Under the pieces are notes generated by a model, which made no database searches, was not told the DNA's origin, and worked only from the letters and a program-made list of their open reading frames with translations. 64,000 nucleotides of DNA, from contig WACJ01000550.1 of the NCBI GenBank assembly GCA_008973525.1, forward strand, positions 930,001 to 994,000. Reading direction: 5' to 3'. Numbering within the stretch: the stretch's first letter is position 1; the number at the start of each line of letters is the position of its first letter. Both the position numbers and the translations under genes were made by a program. Positions 1 through 13,300 of this stretch are shown piece by piece. The stretch is from Stenopsyche tienmushanensis (lineage: Eukaryota > Arthropoda > Insecta > Trichoptera > Stenopsychidae).

Positions 1-1019
1 TGTCGTCATACTAATGATGTAAACATTCCGCTGGCCCTGCGTATTCAGATCGGGTCCATTTGTGCGTGAAAGGGTTCCGTTTTCCAACTCCTTCCGAATG
101 ACTCCACATCGTAATGAGTCACAGGACCTATATAAATTCATATATTACGGCCTGAAATTATTTGCTTGAATCAACCGAGTGTTGAGAAGCATCAAATGAT
201 GTCTAATAGGAGTGACGAAGGCTTATAAAGCTGACTCTGTGACATTCATAAATATTTTACGTATCATTATTTTATCTTTATGGCTTTGGAGAATTGATTC
301 ATTAAATCATGGTTTTGCAGCCTTTAAGTGCCCTAAGAGCGTTATAAATTACGGCGTCGTTACGTTTCTATTGCGGGAATTTTTACGTTAACGACAATGG
401 AGACGGCGATAGAATGCAAAATAAACATTTAACTTGGCGCTTTTCGCAAAAAATAACCCCTTGATAATATCGCGCCCTTTTAGCAGATATAAAAGCTAGA
501 TACTATCAGGCTTAAATAGAATTTATCTTAGGAGTAATTTTGGGAATCTTCCATATAAGCAGCACGTTCTAAAAAATGAGATAGCCGTTGAATAATGTTA
601 TTACAGTCCTCTGCATGACTTTTAACGGCATTTTGCAAGAGTAAATATTATTAACCTCGTGTTCGTGTAAAATATTTTAATTTTGGTAAATTCTGTAATA
701 AGAACACCAATGAATAATTAAGCAAGAAGGGATGACTGTAATTGCATTTCAGACAAGAATAACAAACAATTGTTAATATTTGCTAAGATATGATTATCAT
801 AAATTAAAATATGTTGTATAAATTATATTATTTATAAAGTATAGTAGTGGGAGTGAAGAGAGCCACGTATGTCGATGGACCAGCGATGACATTCTTCACC
901 ATGGAAGTCTTAAGTCTTGGTCAAATGATTTGCAGTAATAAAATTAAACATATTTTTACTCTGTATAATATCGTGTATAGTACAGACTATAATTAGAGAG
1001 AAATATTAAAAAATAAAAA

Positions 1020-1358
1020 ATTTGTCAGCAATTGAAGAAAAATGTGTGTTTTTACCAACTTTTTTTGTAGTTTTATATTCCTTAAAAAAAAACTGGTAAA
1101 ATATTTTTAGATAATTGTAGTCTATGCGATGAAGACGTTTATTATACACGTGTTTGTCAAATTTCATAAAGAATACTCATCTAAAGCGTGTAGGAGCACT
1201 TCCATAAGCTTGGAAAAAGTAGTTTCGAGAAAAACGCGTTTAAATCTTCTCCTCGTCAGCCTATAACTTTGCGAACTACTAAACGTATTATTAAACATTG
1301 ATTCTTTCCGATACATGAAGAAAAAAAATTTAACCAACAAGGTAAAAACGTCCCTTAA
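1020..1358. repeat. Relic of a DNA transposon sharing an end with the 34583 MITE
   Basis: The segment ends AACAAGGTAAAAACGTCCCTTAA (1336-1358), the inverted terminal sequence of the MITE at 34583. It also holds GAGAAAAACGCGTTTAAA (1227-1244), which recurs with one mismatch in the fold-back element at 14464-14481. The left end was not found. Confidence 0.5.
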
Positions 1359-4300
1359 ATGCCAAACTGTATTGTTTTTCCTCTGTTAATATGTAGGAAC
1401 GCTTTCAAAATAAAATAATACTGTTGCAGCTGCAAATAAATGATATTAAATAACTTCAAATAATGATTACAATTTTCTATATTTGTCTAAAAACTATTCA
1501 ATTATTTAAAAATATATTTTATTATAATTGATATGCATATTATATTGTATAGAAATATTATAATTTGCCTTTGTAATATTTTCAAATGAACCAACATATA
1601 TTTTGAACTATATCAAGTATATAACTTTAACGTATGTGTCACCTTTGCTTTGGATATTCAACGAGCAACGGATAATCCTAGTCTTTGAGAAACACCTCTG
1701 AAATTCCAATGAAGAATACATTGAAAATTTAGTCTAAAACCGACATTCTGTGAATTAAAATCAAACGACTAATAAATAACTTAGTGAATAATTTACAGCG
1801 TAACTATTCATTTATAATAGCAGCTTCGACCATAAGCATACCGTATGAATCATTTATAAATAAATATAATGACTATCAAAAACAAATACATAGTTTCCAT
1901 GCAAAATTGGTAAATAAAATTTTAATTTTGAGTTCTATGATAATCATTGTTATAGTCTGTAAAATATCACATGAAATAAATGTATTTGATATTGAGCTTA
2001 GACTATACACCTTGGTCTTGTCATTTTGTTGATACTTATTATATTCAGTGATGTTTTATTAAGATTTGTATGGAGGTTTATTTTTTAAGATTTTCGCTTC
2101 AAGAATCTCGTTTATAGTTCACCTTATAATCGCAGATAAAAATTCTCCGAATGCTTCTTCTCGTCTCGGCATCGGTCTGATCCTACGCGTTATTTTTTAT
2201 CGCAGCGCCGGGCAATCGCCCAGATCTCCACCCTCCTTTTAATGTCGAGTATCAAATCAATTTATCCGAATGAAGATTATGAAGGGTGGCAAGTCGGGGG
2301 TCGGCTCCTAGTAAAATTCTCGACGGGGCTATATTCCTTTCGGCGTTGTTCTGCGAAATTGTCTTTGCCCAACAACTGAAAACAACTACGTGATCTGAAT
2401 ATATATTACTGACTTATTCAAACACAGGGATATTAAATAATTATTTAACGGTGTGTGAATGATGTGCTCTGAATAATCGCACTTTTGTATCTGCAAATGT
2501 TGTTGTCGAGCGCCTGTTAAGCTGGCGACTGGTAATCGCCACTTTGCAATTGTTAAACCCGCAGTCCCTGATGTTTCCTTCGTGGTTTCGACGTTAAAAC
2601 GCTGTTTACTCTGGATGATGTACAATTGAAAAGTCTTTGATACTCGTGAGTAAAGACCAATAAAACTTGCATCAAAATTATTAAATTAATTCGGAATGTT
2701 TGGATAGGAAAGCCAATTTTGAAACGCTGATAATTGAAGTCGTGGTACCCATAGATTTTCACCACATTTGTGAAAGGTAAATATTTTACGATGGGATTTA
2801 TATGTTTTAGTATTAGGGTACGAATTTGCTCAGCAAATTTTCAGAGTTAATAGTTATTATGTTCCATCTCTCTTGGGCTTAGAGAGCTTTCATTTAAAGC
2901 CGTATTTTTCTGTAGAAATTTTTGCACATCTAGATCTTATCTAATTAACAGGAACATTTTCAAATAAACCCAATTAAAAGAAGGCTTTGTTAAATCTGAT
3001 TCAGCGTATTTTTTTAATCAAAAAATGTGAAAAAGATAAAGTTTAACAACTTATTTTGTATTTAAAAAAGGGACGTTTAGTCTTTATTTTTTTAAACTCT
3101 GTTTGAATCTAATGTACCAATAATTAAAACTAATATAATACGCATTTGTTCAAAATAATGATTGAAATTAGCATAAATAATACACGTATATCACAATTAT
3201 TATAGTAAAAAACAAAGTGTAATTACGTTCTTAGTGATTTTATTCAATCGTTCCTATTAATTTCAATATAGATTAGTGACTATAATCAATACATTTATGC
3301 AAATTTGGGGTAATTACTAATATTATTATCAGTTCAATATTCACAATAATTTAATGATAATTAATTGATTTTAAATTGGAAAAAACACTATAACAACGTA
3401 ATTTGATCCTTATTGTTATCGTTACCATATGATAATAATCGTCTCTCAATGCAAGTATTATAATAAAAAATAATGTTTTATCAAAATATTCAAATATGAA
3501 ATACACTGCTTATTTGAATATGTGAAAGGATATTTTATTTTTAATTTCATTGAGATATATCAAAGGATTCAATCGAGCAAATGCACTGGTATTAAACAAC
3601 GCTCGCAGTGTACGCTTCATTTATCTGTAGTTTTATACTCTTGAACTTTGGAGCTTTCTTTTCTTGCAAAGGCGAGCTTTTTTGTATTTCTTCCGAGGGT
3701 TTTCCGATAGATGGAATTTGTAAAATCACTTGAAAGAGCTTTCAGAGTCTGCGTGTCGAAGAGTCGAGTGCGTCGAGATAAAGTGCACTTCAAGAGCTCT
3801 GTTGGAGTTGACCGCGTCCAGCTGTGCATTGACACCCCATTTAATATCCCCTGGGAATTCACACTTCCTATAAAATAAATTTCAGGAAATCTTAATGCAA
3901 TTTGGATGAAAATAATAAAAAAAATATTTCACAAGGCTTTCCTAAGATATTTTATCAGAATTATGCGTTAATGCAGATTTGTGCATAAATGCACTCTAAT
4001 GCATATATTGTTAAATGAGTCTGTATGGATCAAATGAAAATTCAATCAAAAATTATTTTAAATTTAAATATATAAAGCTTAATAAGTCAATTAAATCATT
4101 AACAACCACTTCAGAGTGGTTTTCTTTAAAATATGGTCTCAGTAATTATTTCAGGTATAGTCTATTTTTATTCGAATTTAGGTCTATTGAATCAATAACA
4201 GATATTTCATTAAAGAAAAAAATGCTAGAGCTTTAACAAAATTTTCTAAAATGGTATTAATCTTGTTTTCTAAAAATTAATGCGAATATACTTTCGCAAA

Positions 4301-5041
4301 TATTATGCTTACTATAACATCACAAATACCTAGAATATCCATACATTAATTGCTGCCATTATTTTTGGATGGAAACAGCAAAATTTTTAGTATTATTTAA
4401 AAATATAAATGGTAAGGAAGTATTTTTATTCCTGACTGTTTCCATGGGACGTTTATATTTTTTCTCCATTAGAATCTATCATATAAATCACTCGAATCGT
4501 TGCTTAATATTTTTGTACATTTTAAATACGTTAATATCTACGTTTTATCGTGGAGATTTGATTTGTGAAAAATTACGATCGTTGGTTCTATCAATTATTT
4601 TCAATATAATTATTTTGATTGAAATCATTAATATCTTGAGTACTACCATCCAAACTTTTTTTAGAAACCTTTTCTATAAATAAATAAATGATTGTATATT
4701 TTAAAATAGTTAACTATTTTCAGCTATACATATGAGTAAAATTTGTTAATTATAGTTCGTACAAAAGCATGTAATAATAGAGCTAGTTGAACTTTATCAA
4801 CCATGTTAAATATAATCCAAGCTTTACGAGGAATTCATGTATAACTTTATGTTTCCAAAGTTGCTTATATAACAATCTTCTATGTAAACAAATTTAAACA
4901 TTTTATAGAATCGCCTAGTATACATATCATTAGGTAATAAACATTTGTTTGTCATTTTATTCGAAATAAATCAATAAGTCATTGATCTTTAATTGTTAAA
5001 CGCACGTAAGTTGTTGATCCATAAATATCTTCTTTAATCTC
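1359..5041. other. AT-rich DNA without recognised genes
   Basis: Short ORFs here have AT-driven composition and no family resemblance. The stretch 3610-3860 is somewhat richer in G+C and carries an 81-codon minus frame, but it has no recognised domain or good splice context. The first 1019 bases of the window are likewise empty. Confidence 0.6.
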
Positions 5042-5505
5042 TTAAGTGGTGAAGTTCCTTTTCAATAACGTAAGATACAGTGGGCGTGCACATTTTCGTT
5101 ATGACGTATATATACGTCCCGCCCACCTGGCGTGAGTTCATATTATTCATTTTTCCTGTGTTCTATTTAATGGTGTTTCTTGATGGCATAAGTTGTTAGA
5201 ACTGAAAATTAATACAACTTTTTTGTCCTTCCATTGCCTTTGAATATAACCTTATGCTACTAGTCACCACTTACTAAGTACAAATCCACCTCCACACAAT
5301 AGCGAAGTGCAACAAATTTGCTCCCTATCGTAAATTTATGACAAAACATGTATCGACAACTTACGCATTCGTTAAATAAAAAAAGTCCTACCTGCTTTAG
5401 GACTCAACATATAATATATTTCGAGGACGTATATATACGTCCTAACCAACTACAATGTAGTTTACGTTGGACGTATATATACGTCATGCTCAATTAACAG
5501 GTTAA
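5042..5505. mobile_element. Probable piggyBac-like relic with repeated palindromes
   Basis: The right end on the minus strand reads TTAACCTGTTAATTGAGC, then ATGACGTATATATACGTCC. The left side also begins at a TTAA and carries the same ATGACGTATATATACGTCC near 5101. TTAA at both limits suggests a piggyBac-type target site, but the outermost terminal repeats do not match each other, so the left limit is uncertain. No transposase could be read with confidence. Confidence 0.45.
5103..5485. repeat. Three copies of a 16-bp perfect palindrome
   Basis: GACGTATATATACGTC occurs at 5103-5118, 5426-5441 and 5470-5485. Each copy is its own reverse complement, and the middle one extends to 18 bp. A smaller palindrome CTACATTGTAG lies between the last two. 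They probably belong to transposon ends. Confidence 0.9.
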
Positions 5506-6078
5506 TTTAATTAGATCAATATGAAAGAAAATATTCTATTAACATATAATCTTCGTCGACATCATTAATGATCAAAATAAAAAAAGCTTATATTATATAA
5601 AATATTGTTGTCTGACACTGTGAAAACATTATAAAAAATCTAAAAATATAGGTCAACAAGCTTTTTAAAAAAACTCGTAAATTTTATTCATATGCCAAAG
5701 CATCGTGCAAACCTCGTAAATCTCCGCCGTCGTTAATTTATTTCTGAACGTGTCAGGGTTGAAACAATTAGCAAACATCTAGGTCATTCACGGTCGTCTA
5801 CTACATTTTGTAGGAGTATTTGGTGTTTTTTCGAATAAAAAATCTTTTCAATGCTTAGCAATCATTTATGAGCTTAAATATAAAATATAGATGGACGGTG
5901 TTTTAATTATCATAGTTCATCTGATTATAGTCCTTAATTATCAATATGAGTTAATGACCAATATTATACTTTCTTTTATATACTTGTACCAAGTCAAGCT
6001 ATCATTGCTTTTGTCTCTTCTTTATAGCTAAAAAAATAAAAAAAAGGTTTTTATGTAAACATCAAAACAAAACATAAT

Positions 6079-6228
6079 TCTAAGGGCTGGATTGCGTAGT
6101 GGGTAGTTTAGCTATTGGAATCCACCTTGTTGATTGATAGCTTGAAGTTTGGCAGACATATATATTAGTGCGTTGTCATGCAAGAAAATCATGCCCTTTG
6201 AAACCTTTCTTCGCTTTTTCTCTTTAGT
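6079..6228 (-). pseudogene. Mariner transposase fragment
   Basis: The minus-strand frame reads TKEKKRRKVSKGMIFLHDNA, then about 16 residues, a TAG stop and LNYPLRNPALR. This matches the mariner region around the second catalytic Asp (LLHDNAP.H) and the degraded HPPYSPDLAP block. It is only 50 codons with one stop, and no terminal repeats were recognised. Confidence 0.75.
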
Positions 6229-9200
6229 GAAGTAATTGTGTAGACACAAGTTTATCTTATTAAGGTAGTGGTTCTGTTGCTTGAATTTTTATTATAAAAG
6301 TTCTTTATCTTCCTAAGAGGCAATCGTCGTGACCTTATGTAGAGGTAGGAAAAATCTTGTATTTTTACTGGATGTACTTCTTGAATGTCTTTATTAAATT
6401 TAATCCGATTTTATTCTTATCATCAGATGGTTAAAAAAATCAGGTATTCGCAAAGAAGCTCTTTTGGAGAAGCTTTTCTGATATTATTTTATCTTGTGTC
6501 CTTATACAAAAAATAATTAGAATTGATGCAAAATGCATTCACTAATGACAGCTACAGTTATTCATAAATGTACACAAAACGCTTTCATTTGTCTACCTAA
6601 ATCAAGAATTATACTTTCAGGTGCATTTCTTCAGAAGTAACTTCAATATAAAACATATCAATATAAAATCAAATCTATATTTATCTTTGATTATTCACCA
6701 TTTCTAAAAAAACACTCTGATAGGTAATTTGATTGATCTTAAAAACTGTTGAATTTTCCTTGGAAGATGGCGAAAAATTAAAAATCAAAACAATAATGTT
6801 GATTTTATTGATTTATTGCATCTATTATATCTATCACAATATAAAGCGGAAAAAATAATAATTTTAGAATGTATATTTAATCAATGTATTGACACTTGAA
6901 AGGCTTAATACGACAGATGATCGCTTGATATTTTATTTATTCGTAAGTTGTTTATTTCAGGAAAAACTGACGACACGCAGACACTCAACCCGTACAATAC
7001 AGACAGGCAATTTCCTTTTTCTGTCCATCCGATTGAAACGCTCTTCTTTGATTCAAAATTAGGACAGAAAGATTCAAATCAAGCGACCCAACGTTGGTCA
7101 TTTTAAATCCTGCACTATAAATTTTCCTAAATGACAACATACCTATAACTCAGCACCTTTCATATCCAGGCAAGCCTTTTCTCTTATGCTGGATGTAAAA
7201 ATGGGTCAAAGATCATAACAGAAAAAAAACTATTTCATTCGTTGAAAGAGCACATTGCGTCGCATTTTCCATACCGAACCACATGGGCCACTTCACTCCA
7301 TGTCGTTTTCAATATCGGTGACAAAGAGTGATGATATTGTTTCTCTAACCCAAATGCGAGAGAGGTACTGAATGTGAGCATATTTGATTTACAACATTCC
7401 TGAGTGTACATATTACGTGTCAAAGACAGGGACTCAAAATACTGCCCCATCCCATCAAGGGTTCCGTTTCAAGTCCTAGTACATCAAAAAATTTCGCCAT
7501 GACAAAAAAAAATACATTTTCGCGCAAGTCAATAAATAGATTCTTTCGGGTGGGATTGTTTGCGGTATTTTCTACCGGGGAAAATTGCGCTTGGAAAACT
7601 GAAAAGAAAACCCTTTTTAGTTGTTAATTTTAAGCTGTTCATTACTCGCATATTTTAGAGCTCTTAAGCATTTTTTTCGCATTTGTTACGAACAAACTCG
7701 GCAATGGGCAATTTCAACATAATTTACGGTTATCGACCCATTTTAACTTGGAGCAATTAACGCCGTCTTCAACAAAAATATCGTATTAAATCCAAACAGT
7801 TAAGGATTGCAATAATATCAGTTAAGAGATGTACTCTATTATCAAATCATGCGATAACAATTAAGAGAAGATAATCTACCTAATTTGATTATCTTGAACA
7901 TTCCAACTATGAGATGTTAAATTATCAACACAATATTTGGGGAATTATTGCATGTTTATGAATATTCATATTCATTTAACGAAAAACATAGTTAATGAAC
8001 ATTTTTGACCCATTTTAAAGTGAATACGTATAAAAAGATCACGAAAAATGCTCTTTTTGTGATTTTAATGAAGCACTGAATACAAAGTCTAGAGGCAAAC
8101 TAAGACGAGTAACGGATTTGTTCAACTAAAATGTAATTTATCTACCTGTAAGGCAAAGAGCTTTTAATGTAGAATTCAATTAAAGCATCTCATATTTATA
8201 CATATACTATATCCGCATATCTTCACTAAAGCTAAAAAATTACGTATATTAATTAATGAATCCCAATTCTAACACGCAAAATATTTTTTTCATCTTTTGT
8301 CGATTATCGATTTTAAAATATTTTTTAAGACACTCCTCGCCTATATTTTGATTTTTCACTGATGAATGAATGCATTGCTATCAAATATTTTTTATCAGCT
8401 CTTTTAAGAGCTTTATAGTTTTATTCTTCACCTCAGTAAACGACCCAAAAAGGACTTTGCGGGATCCAACTTTTAGGAAGAAAGGGTAACATTGAGCTAT
8501 ATCTAATAAGTAGGAAGTGTATCAAAGCACTGTAATAATAAAAAAATTGCAGTTATAATAATCTTATATTGCTTCAAATGAAACATTCTCCTTCATTGAA
8601 TTTGTACTTGTTTTGTCGGGCTTTCTTCAGCTTTGGAGATAATGATTTTTTCCAGTGCATTAGTTTTTATGTAGTCTTAAGATCATAGTGAAAGATCCAT
8701 CCAAATTTGCTCAGTTAATAGGAAAAAGACGTTAATATAAGACGTTAATAAGTTGCATTTAATTACATATGCTGATATTATATTTTATCCAATTAACAGT
8801 GATTTATCACGAGTATTGTTTAATCATTATTTTCGTTAAAATATTATCCATATCAAAAACCCATCTTGTTGGGCATTTAATAATTAAGTAAAAAATATTT
8901 CAGAGTTATTATTTAACCCCTCAAAGAGGTAAGATACAATGTTGTGTCCGAATTCCAGTGATTTATAAAGAGCATTTTCACACGTTGAGCTCGGAGACAG
9001 ACAAAGACGAAGAGTATCTTGCATATTGAGTTAGGTGAGAAACAGAGACGGAGATATTATCTTGCAGATCGAATATTGTGAATGGGAGACAGAGACGGAG
9101 AGAGTATCTTGTGTACATCGATACGATTGTATAGATCGTTAACCCAAATGTATCGACTGATAATGACATGTGAATGATATAATTAATCGATTTCAGGTGT

Positions 9201-9338
9201 ATTGTTTATGTTTACTTGAAGAAATGACCGAATATATCGTGTTTATTTATTTATATACAAGCATCATATACGCTGCAATGGTTCTGACAGATATGTGGAT
9301 ATGTATGACGATAAGTGGCGGACATACAAATATAGCAT
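6229..9338. other. Gene-poor stretch with one possible exon
   Basis: Apart from the possible exon at 6961-7106 (see findings) and the minisatellite at 8983-9112, nothing was recognised. The short gap 5506-6078 is also empty. Confidence 0.5.
8983..9112. repeat. Short minisatellite
   Basis: There are three imperfect copies of a unit of about 43-47 bp containing GAGACAGAGACGGAGA and TATCTTG. The purine-rich plus strand stands out from the flanks. Confidence 0.7.
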
Positions 9339-10369
9339 TAGGGATTCCAATCCGGATATTCGGATATTCGCTATTCGGATATATTCGCCAGTTTTCAAAC
9401 TATTCCATATTCGGGTATTTGGGAAAATATCCGAATAGTATTCGTAACGATTTTTGCCCGGTTGACACACGTCTGGAATAACGATTTTCGCAATTTATGA
9501 ACGTAAAATTGGAGTTAAACCATCGCTAAAACACACAATTATTATTGTTTTGAACCAATGACATTGATTGTAGCGTTATCTGCCTCATTTCTATTCTCAG
9601 AGAAGTTTGAGAGTTTTTGACTCGCTTCAGGTTGTTTTCGTTTTGATGAGTTTCGTCGATGTGAAATAAGATTTGAAGTGTCTACGAAAACGGTATGCAT
9701 AGACTTATCTGGCGCAAAAAACAAGTATTATCTGCTGATTCATGACGGGATTTGACGGCTGTGTACGTCAAAGTGTTAAAATAATATTTTACCAAATCAA
9801 CGAAAGATCACACGAATACTGGTGTTTTCACTACCTGAGTGAAACCATTACTTAGGGATATTGTTTTTTTGCCTTCCCCGAACTCTGGTGCTATGAATAT
9901 CTTATATGGTGTGGAAATAACACCTCATTCTCTTTCAATTTCAAAATTGCATCATGAAATGCAAAATTCAATTTTGTTTCTCACGAAAACGAAGAAATAT
10001 GACAGTACAAATAACCTGAAAACAGATTTCAAATATTTAGATAAATATAGAAAGATAGAAAAGTTGGACGTGTTGTTTAATACACTTTTAACAATAAAAT
10101 CAACGTATACAGCTACTGAACGAGCATTTTCAAAGGCAGGACAAACTAAAACTAAATTAAGAACAAACAACAAACATTTAATGCTCTCTTATATTTAAAA
10201 TATGAATTTTCAAATTTCAATAAATGATAAAGATACGCTCGTTTTCAAAGGTAATGTTCGTTATTTTCATACTTCAAAAACTATTCGGATATCCGAATAT
10301 ATCCGGATAGTGCAAATTTTACTATTCGATATTCGAATAGTTGATAATGACGAATAATTGTAATCCCTA
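9339..10369 (+). mobile_element. Internally deleted hAT transposon with 8-bp target duplication
   Basis: The element is 1031 bp. The ends are TAGGGATTCCAATC and the inverted TAGGGATTACAATT, flanked by a perfect 8-bp duplication TATAGCAT at 9331-9338 and 10370-10377. An 8-bp duplication is diagnostic of hAT elements. Both ends hold clustered subterminal copies of ATTCGGATAT in both orientations (9354-9440 and 10280-10345), typical of hAT transposase binding regions. The interior keeps only a C-terminal transposase fragment, so it is a deletion derivative. Confidence 0.93.
9839..10198 (+). pseudogene. hAT transposase C-terminal fragment
   Basis: The reading frame covers about 119 residues. Near its end STYTATERAFSKAGQTKTK followed by LRTNNKHL matches the hAT C-terminal dimerisation region (P.tsa.sERaFS.aG), used for subunit assembly. 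The DDE catalytic core and zinc finger are missing, and no good ATG context marks a true start. It lies inside the element at 9339-10369. Confidence 0.85.
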
Positions 10370-10377
10370 TATAGCAT

Positions 10378-13300
10378 CTAAGATTATGAAGATTTTAAAA
10401 GATTTCTTCACGGGCCATTGGACGAATGTGTCAAAAGACATTGTTCTTCTGGTTGTTTCTAATTAATCAAACCTAATTATTTCAATGTATATATTTTTTG
10501 ATATAGTATAGCCACTTATTTATTATATTTAGGGTTGTTGCAATAGCAGATAAAATTGTTTGATTCAACTATTTGAAATTTGAACATGAGTTTTAGATTC
10601 TTTTCTATTGATTTTCTTAAAATATGTTTTTGAACTGTCCATTCGCATATTAAATTATCAATCACTATTATCTATTTAATAAAAATTATCTGCATTTTTT
10701 GAAGTAATTAAAGTTTCATATGACCATCGTCTGGATTAATTTCAATCCAATATAACAATGTTAAAGACAAAGTTGTCGCTATTCCTAAGACCTTCGACGG
10801 CGTAACTATGTAGTTCATTCCAAGCTAAACAAATTAATTATACAAGCTGTAAGAGTTTGAGCTACAGAATGTTATTTATATATATGCGGCAAGTTTTGAG
10901 AGCTGTCATTTCGTCGGGCTCCCAAGAATAAATGGGCACACATAGATCTCACGCTGACCGAGATCTGACCTCTACCCTCGTTACCCACCTCTCAAACTCT
11001 CGTGAAACTTGGAGTATTGTTTCGTGAAGAGGTAAACCTGCCAATGTCGAAAGTTTAATTGCAAACCACGCGAATAATTGGTTTCATGATGTGATTGGCC
11101 CTTCAAAGTTGTCACCGGATCAAACTTGCAATCGGTGTAATTGGCACACCCTTACCGAAACTACCCCTCGCTTACCGATTCTCAACTTATGCAAAGCTAT
11201 GCGGACTAACTTTGTAAGTCAACTTCAACTGCTTTGCATCACTTGTTTGACCGAGAAAGATTGCTTCGTTCGTTCAAAGGATGTGGTGTCGGGCGGGACC
11301 TTTATTTTGTGCATTCCCAAGAGCTCGGCGAACAAGAAATACTACTTAGCTATTTCTGTTGGAATTTCCCTATTATAGGAGGCTAGGAATATTTTAGCAA
11401 AAATACATCGATGCAATAAATGTTCTTAGTATAATGCTTAAAAAGAAATCTATGTGTGCTTAAAACCAACCAAGTTATTCATTAGAAGTGTATAAATATG
11501 AGCCGTAAATATCTGTGATTTGAAACGTCAATTTTATTTTTCACTCAATAAATTTATAAGAAGACAAAATAGTCCACTAAATAATTTTGACCAATCGTAA
11601 ATTAAAATTGCGTGAGATAGCTGACACCTTGAAGATATCGTAAGGCAGTGTATTCACCATTTTGCCTCGACATTAGTACATGATAAAGCATTGTTCGAAG
11701 TGAGTACCGCGTTTACTCACAGTCGATCAAAAACAACAATGCGTCGATAATTCAGCGCAGTTTGGAGTTTTTTTTAAATTTAATATGGACAACTTTGACT
11801 TGGATAATAATATTGAATTTATTGATGGATGTGTGCGAGGCTGTTTGATTGTAACTTTTTCAAATTCACTATTATTTTCTCCAAAATAACCGATATCAAA
11901 AACATTGAATGGAATTAAATGCCTTTAAAACCATACCCATTGTCGATTTTGCATTAATACATATTACAGAATCATTATCAAATGCGCTATAGTGTAGTCA
12001 TGATGTAAATTTAAAAATAAGCCCAGTAACTAGCTGAATGACCTATTAGAAAAATATCAAAGCATTGTCAAAAGCAAGTCGGTCTTGCATAATGCACTCA
12101 TCAGATATGTAAATTTGAGGACTTATTTAAACAAAAAGTGGTTTGGTTGCTTAAGAAAGAGACGTATGGTCTCTAATGAATTCGTAGAGCTGAAAGACAA
12201 ATTGAAGCTGCATACAGTCGAACACATGAGCAAAATTTGTATGCAGGACGGAATACGTCGCATTCAAACTACGTGATAGTGGGTGCGATTTTAATAAGAA
12301 GAATTGAATTGTCTTCAATTTATCTGAGTTTAATCTTGATTTGAACCCCACAAATCATAGTTTTAAGCATGAATTTATTTAAACGCAAAAGTGTTCTAAC
12401 CATCAATAACTAGCGTACTGCATTTCGGTTGCCAACTGATGTTCAACACATGGTAGAAAATCAATAGCCAATAATTGAATAATAATTTAATGTCTTCCGC
12501 TCATTGTTTTATATTTGTATTGAAATACAGGGAGCAGCAGGAAAACTACTTTATTTAAAAAATAAATAACATAACAATTATAAGAAATATTTGTATAATT
12601 GATTTTTTAAGTTACAAAGAGATATTTAAAGTTTTTATTTAGTATATTTAAAAAATTATATCATTAAGACTGTTATGGTGTATTATATATTTGCTATGAA
12701 ATCAATGTAATTCTCGAATAATTTTCTTATATAATTTCATTGGAAAATACCTTATTGAATAGCATTAGTTTAACATGTTGACATCATTATATGAGATCTA
12801 TTATCCAAACTCATATACCTGCTACTCAAAGGCTCTAAAACTCCCGAGTCTATTCATTTATGGAACATATTAGACGAGAACGTTATATGAAAAAATAATA
12901 TAGCTTAGTATTTAATATGAAATATTCAACATGATAAGGCTCTATAGAATTTATGTAAATTTATTAAAAGCTCTATCTAATAATTTCATTGAGCCACGGA
13001 AGGGTTTATAAGTTGAACGTTCCAATGTAGTTTCCTTTTTTTTTGCTTTCTCTAACCCAATAAAACACCTGGGACTGGGCGTTTTGTATACAAAAGTAAT
13101 TAAAACAGTATAATGGGGACATTTTTTAATTACGGCACCGACGTTTAATTATAACAAAATAAATAACAAAAATAAGGGTCGTAACTTCTTGTGAACTCTC
13201 CCTCCGCACTTTCATTCCGCCTCTCCGATTTCAGTATTTAATTCTCCCAAGTGGCGTTTGATTTACATTTTTTAGTGTACTCTTTCAAAAGAATTCAAAT

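Noticed and set aside
11091..11378. 95-codon plus-strand ORF with several cysteines
   Set aside because: No recognised spacing or family and no support from neighbours; kept only as a note in the region entry.
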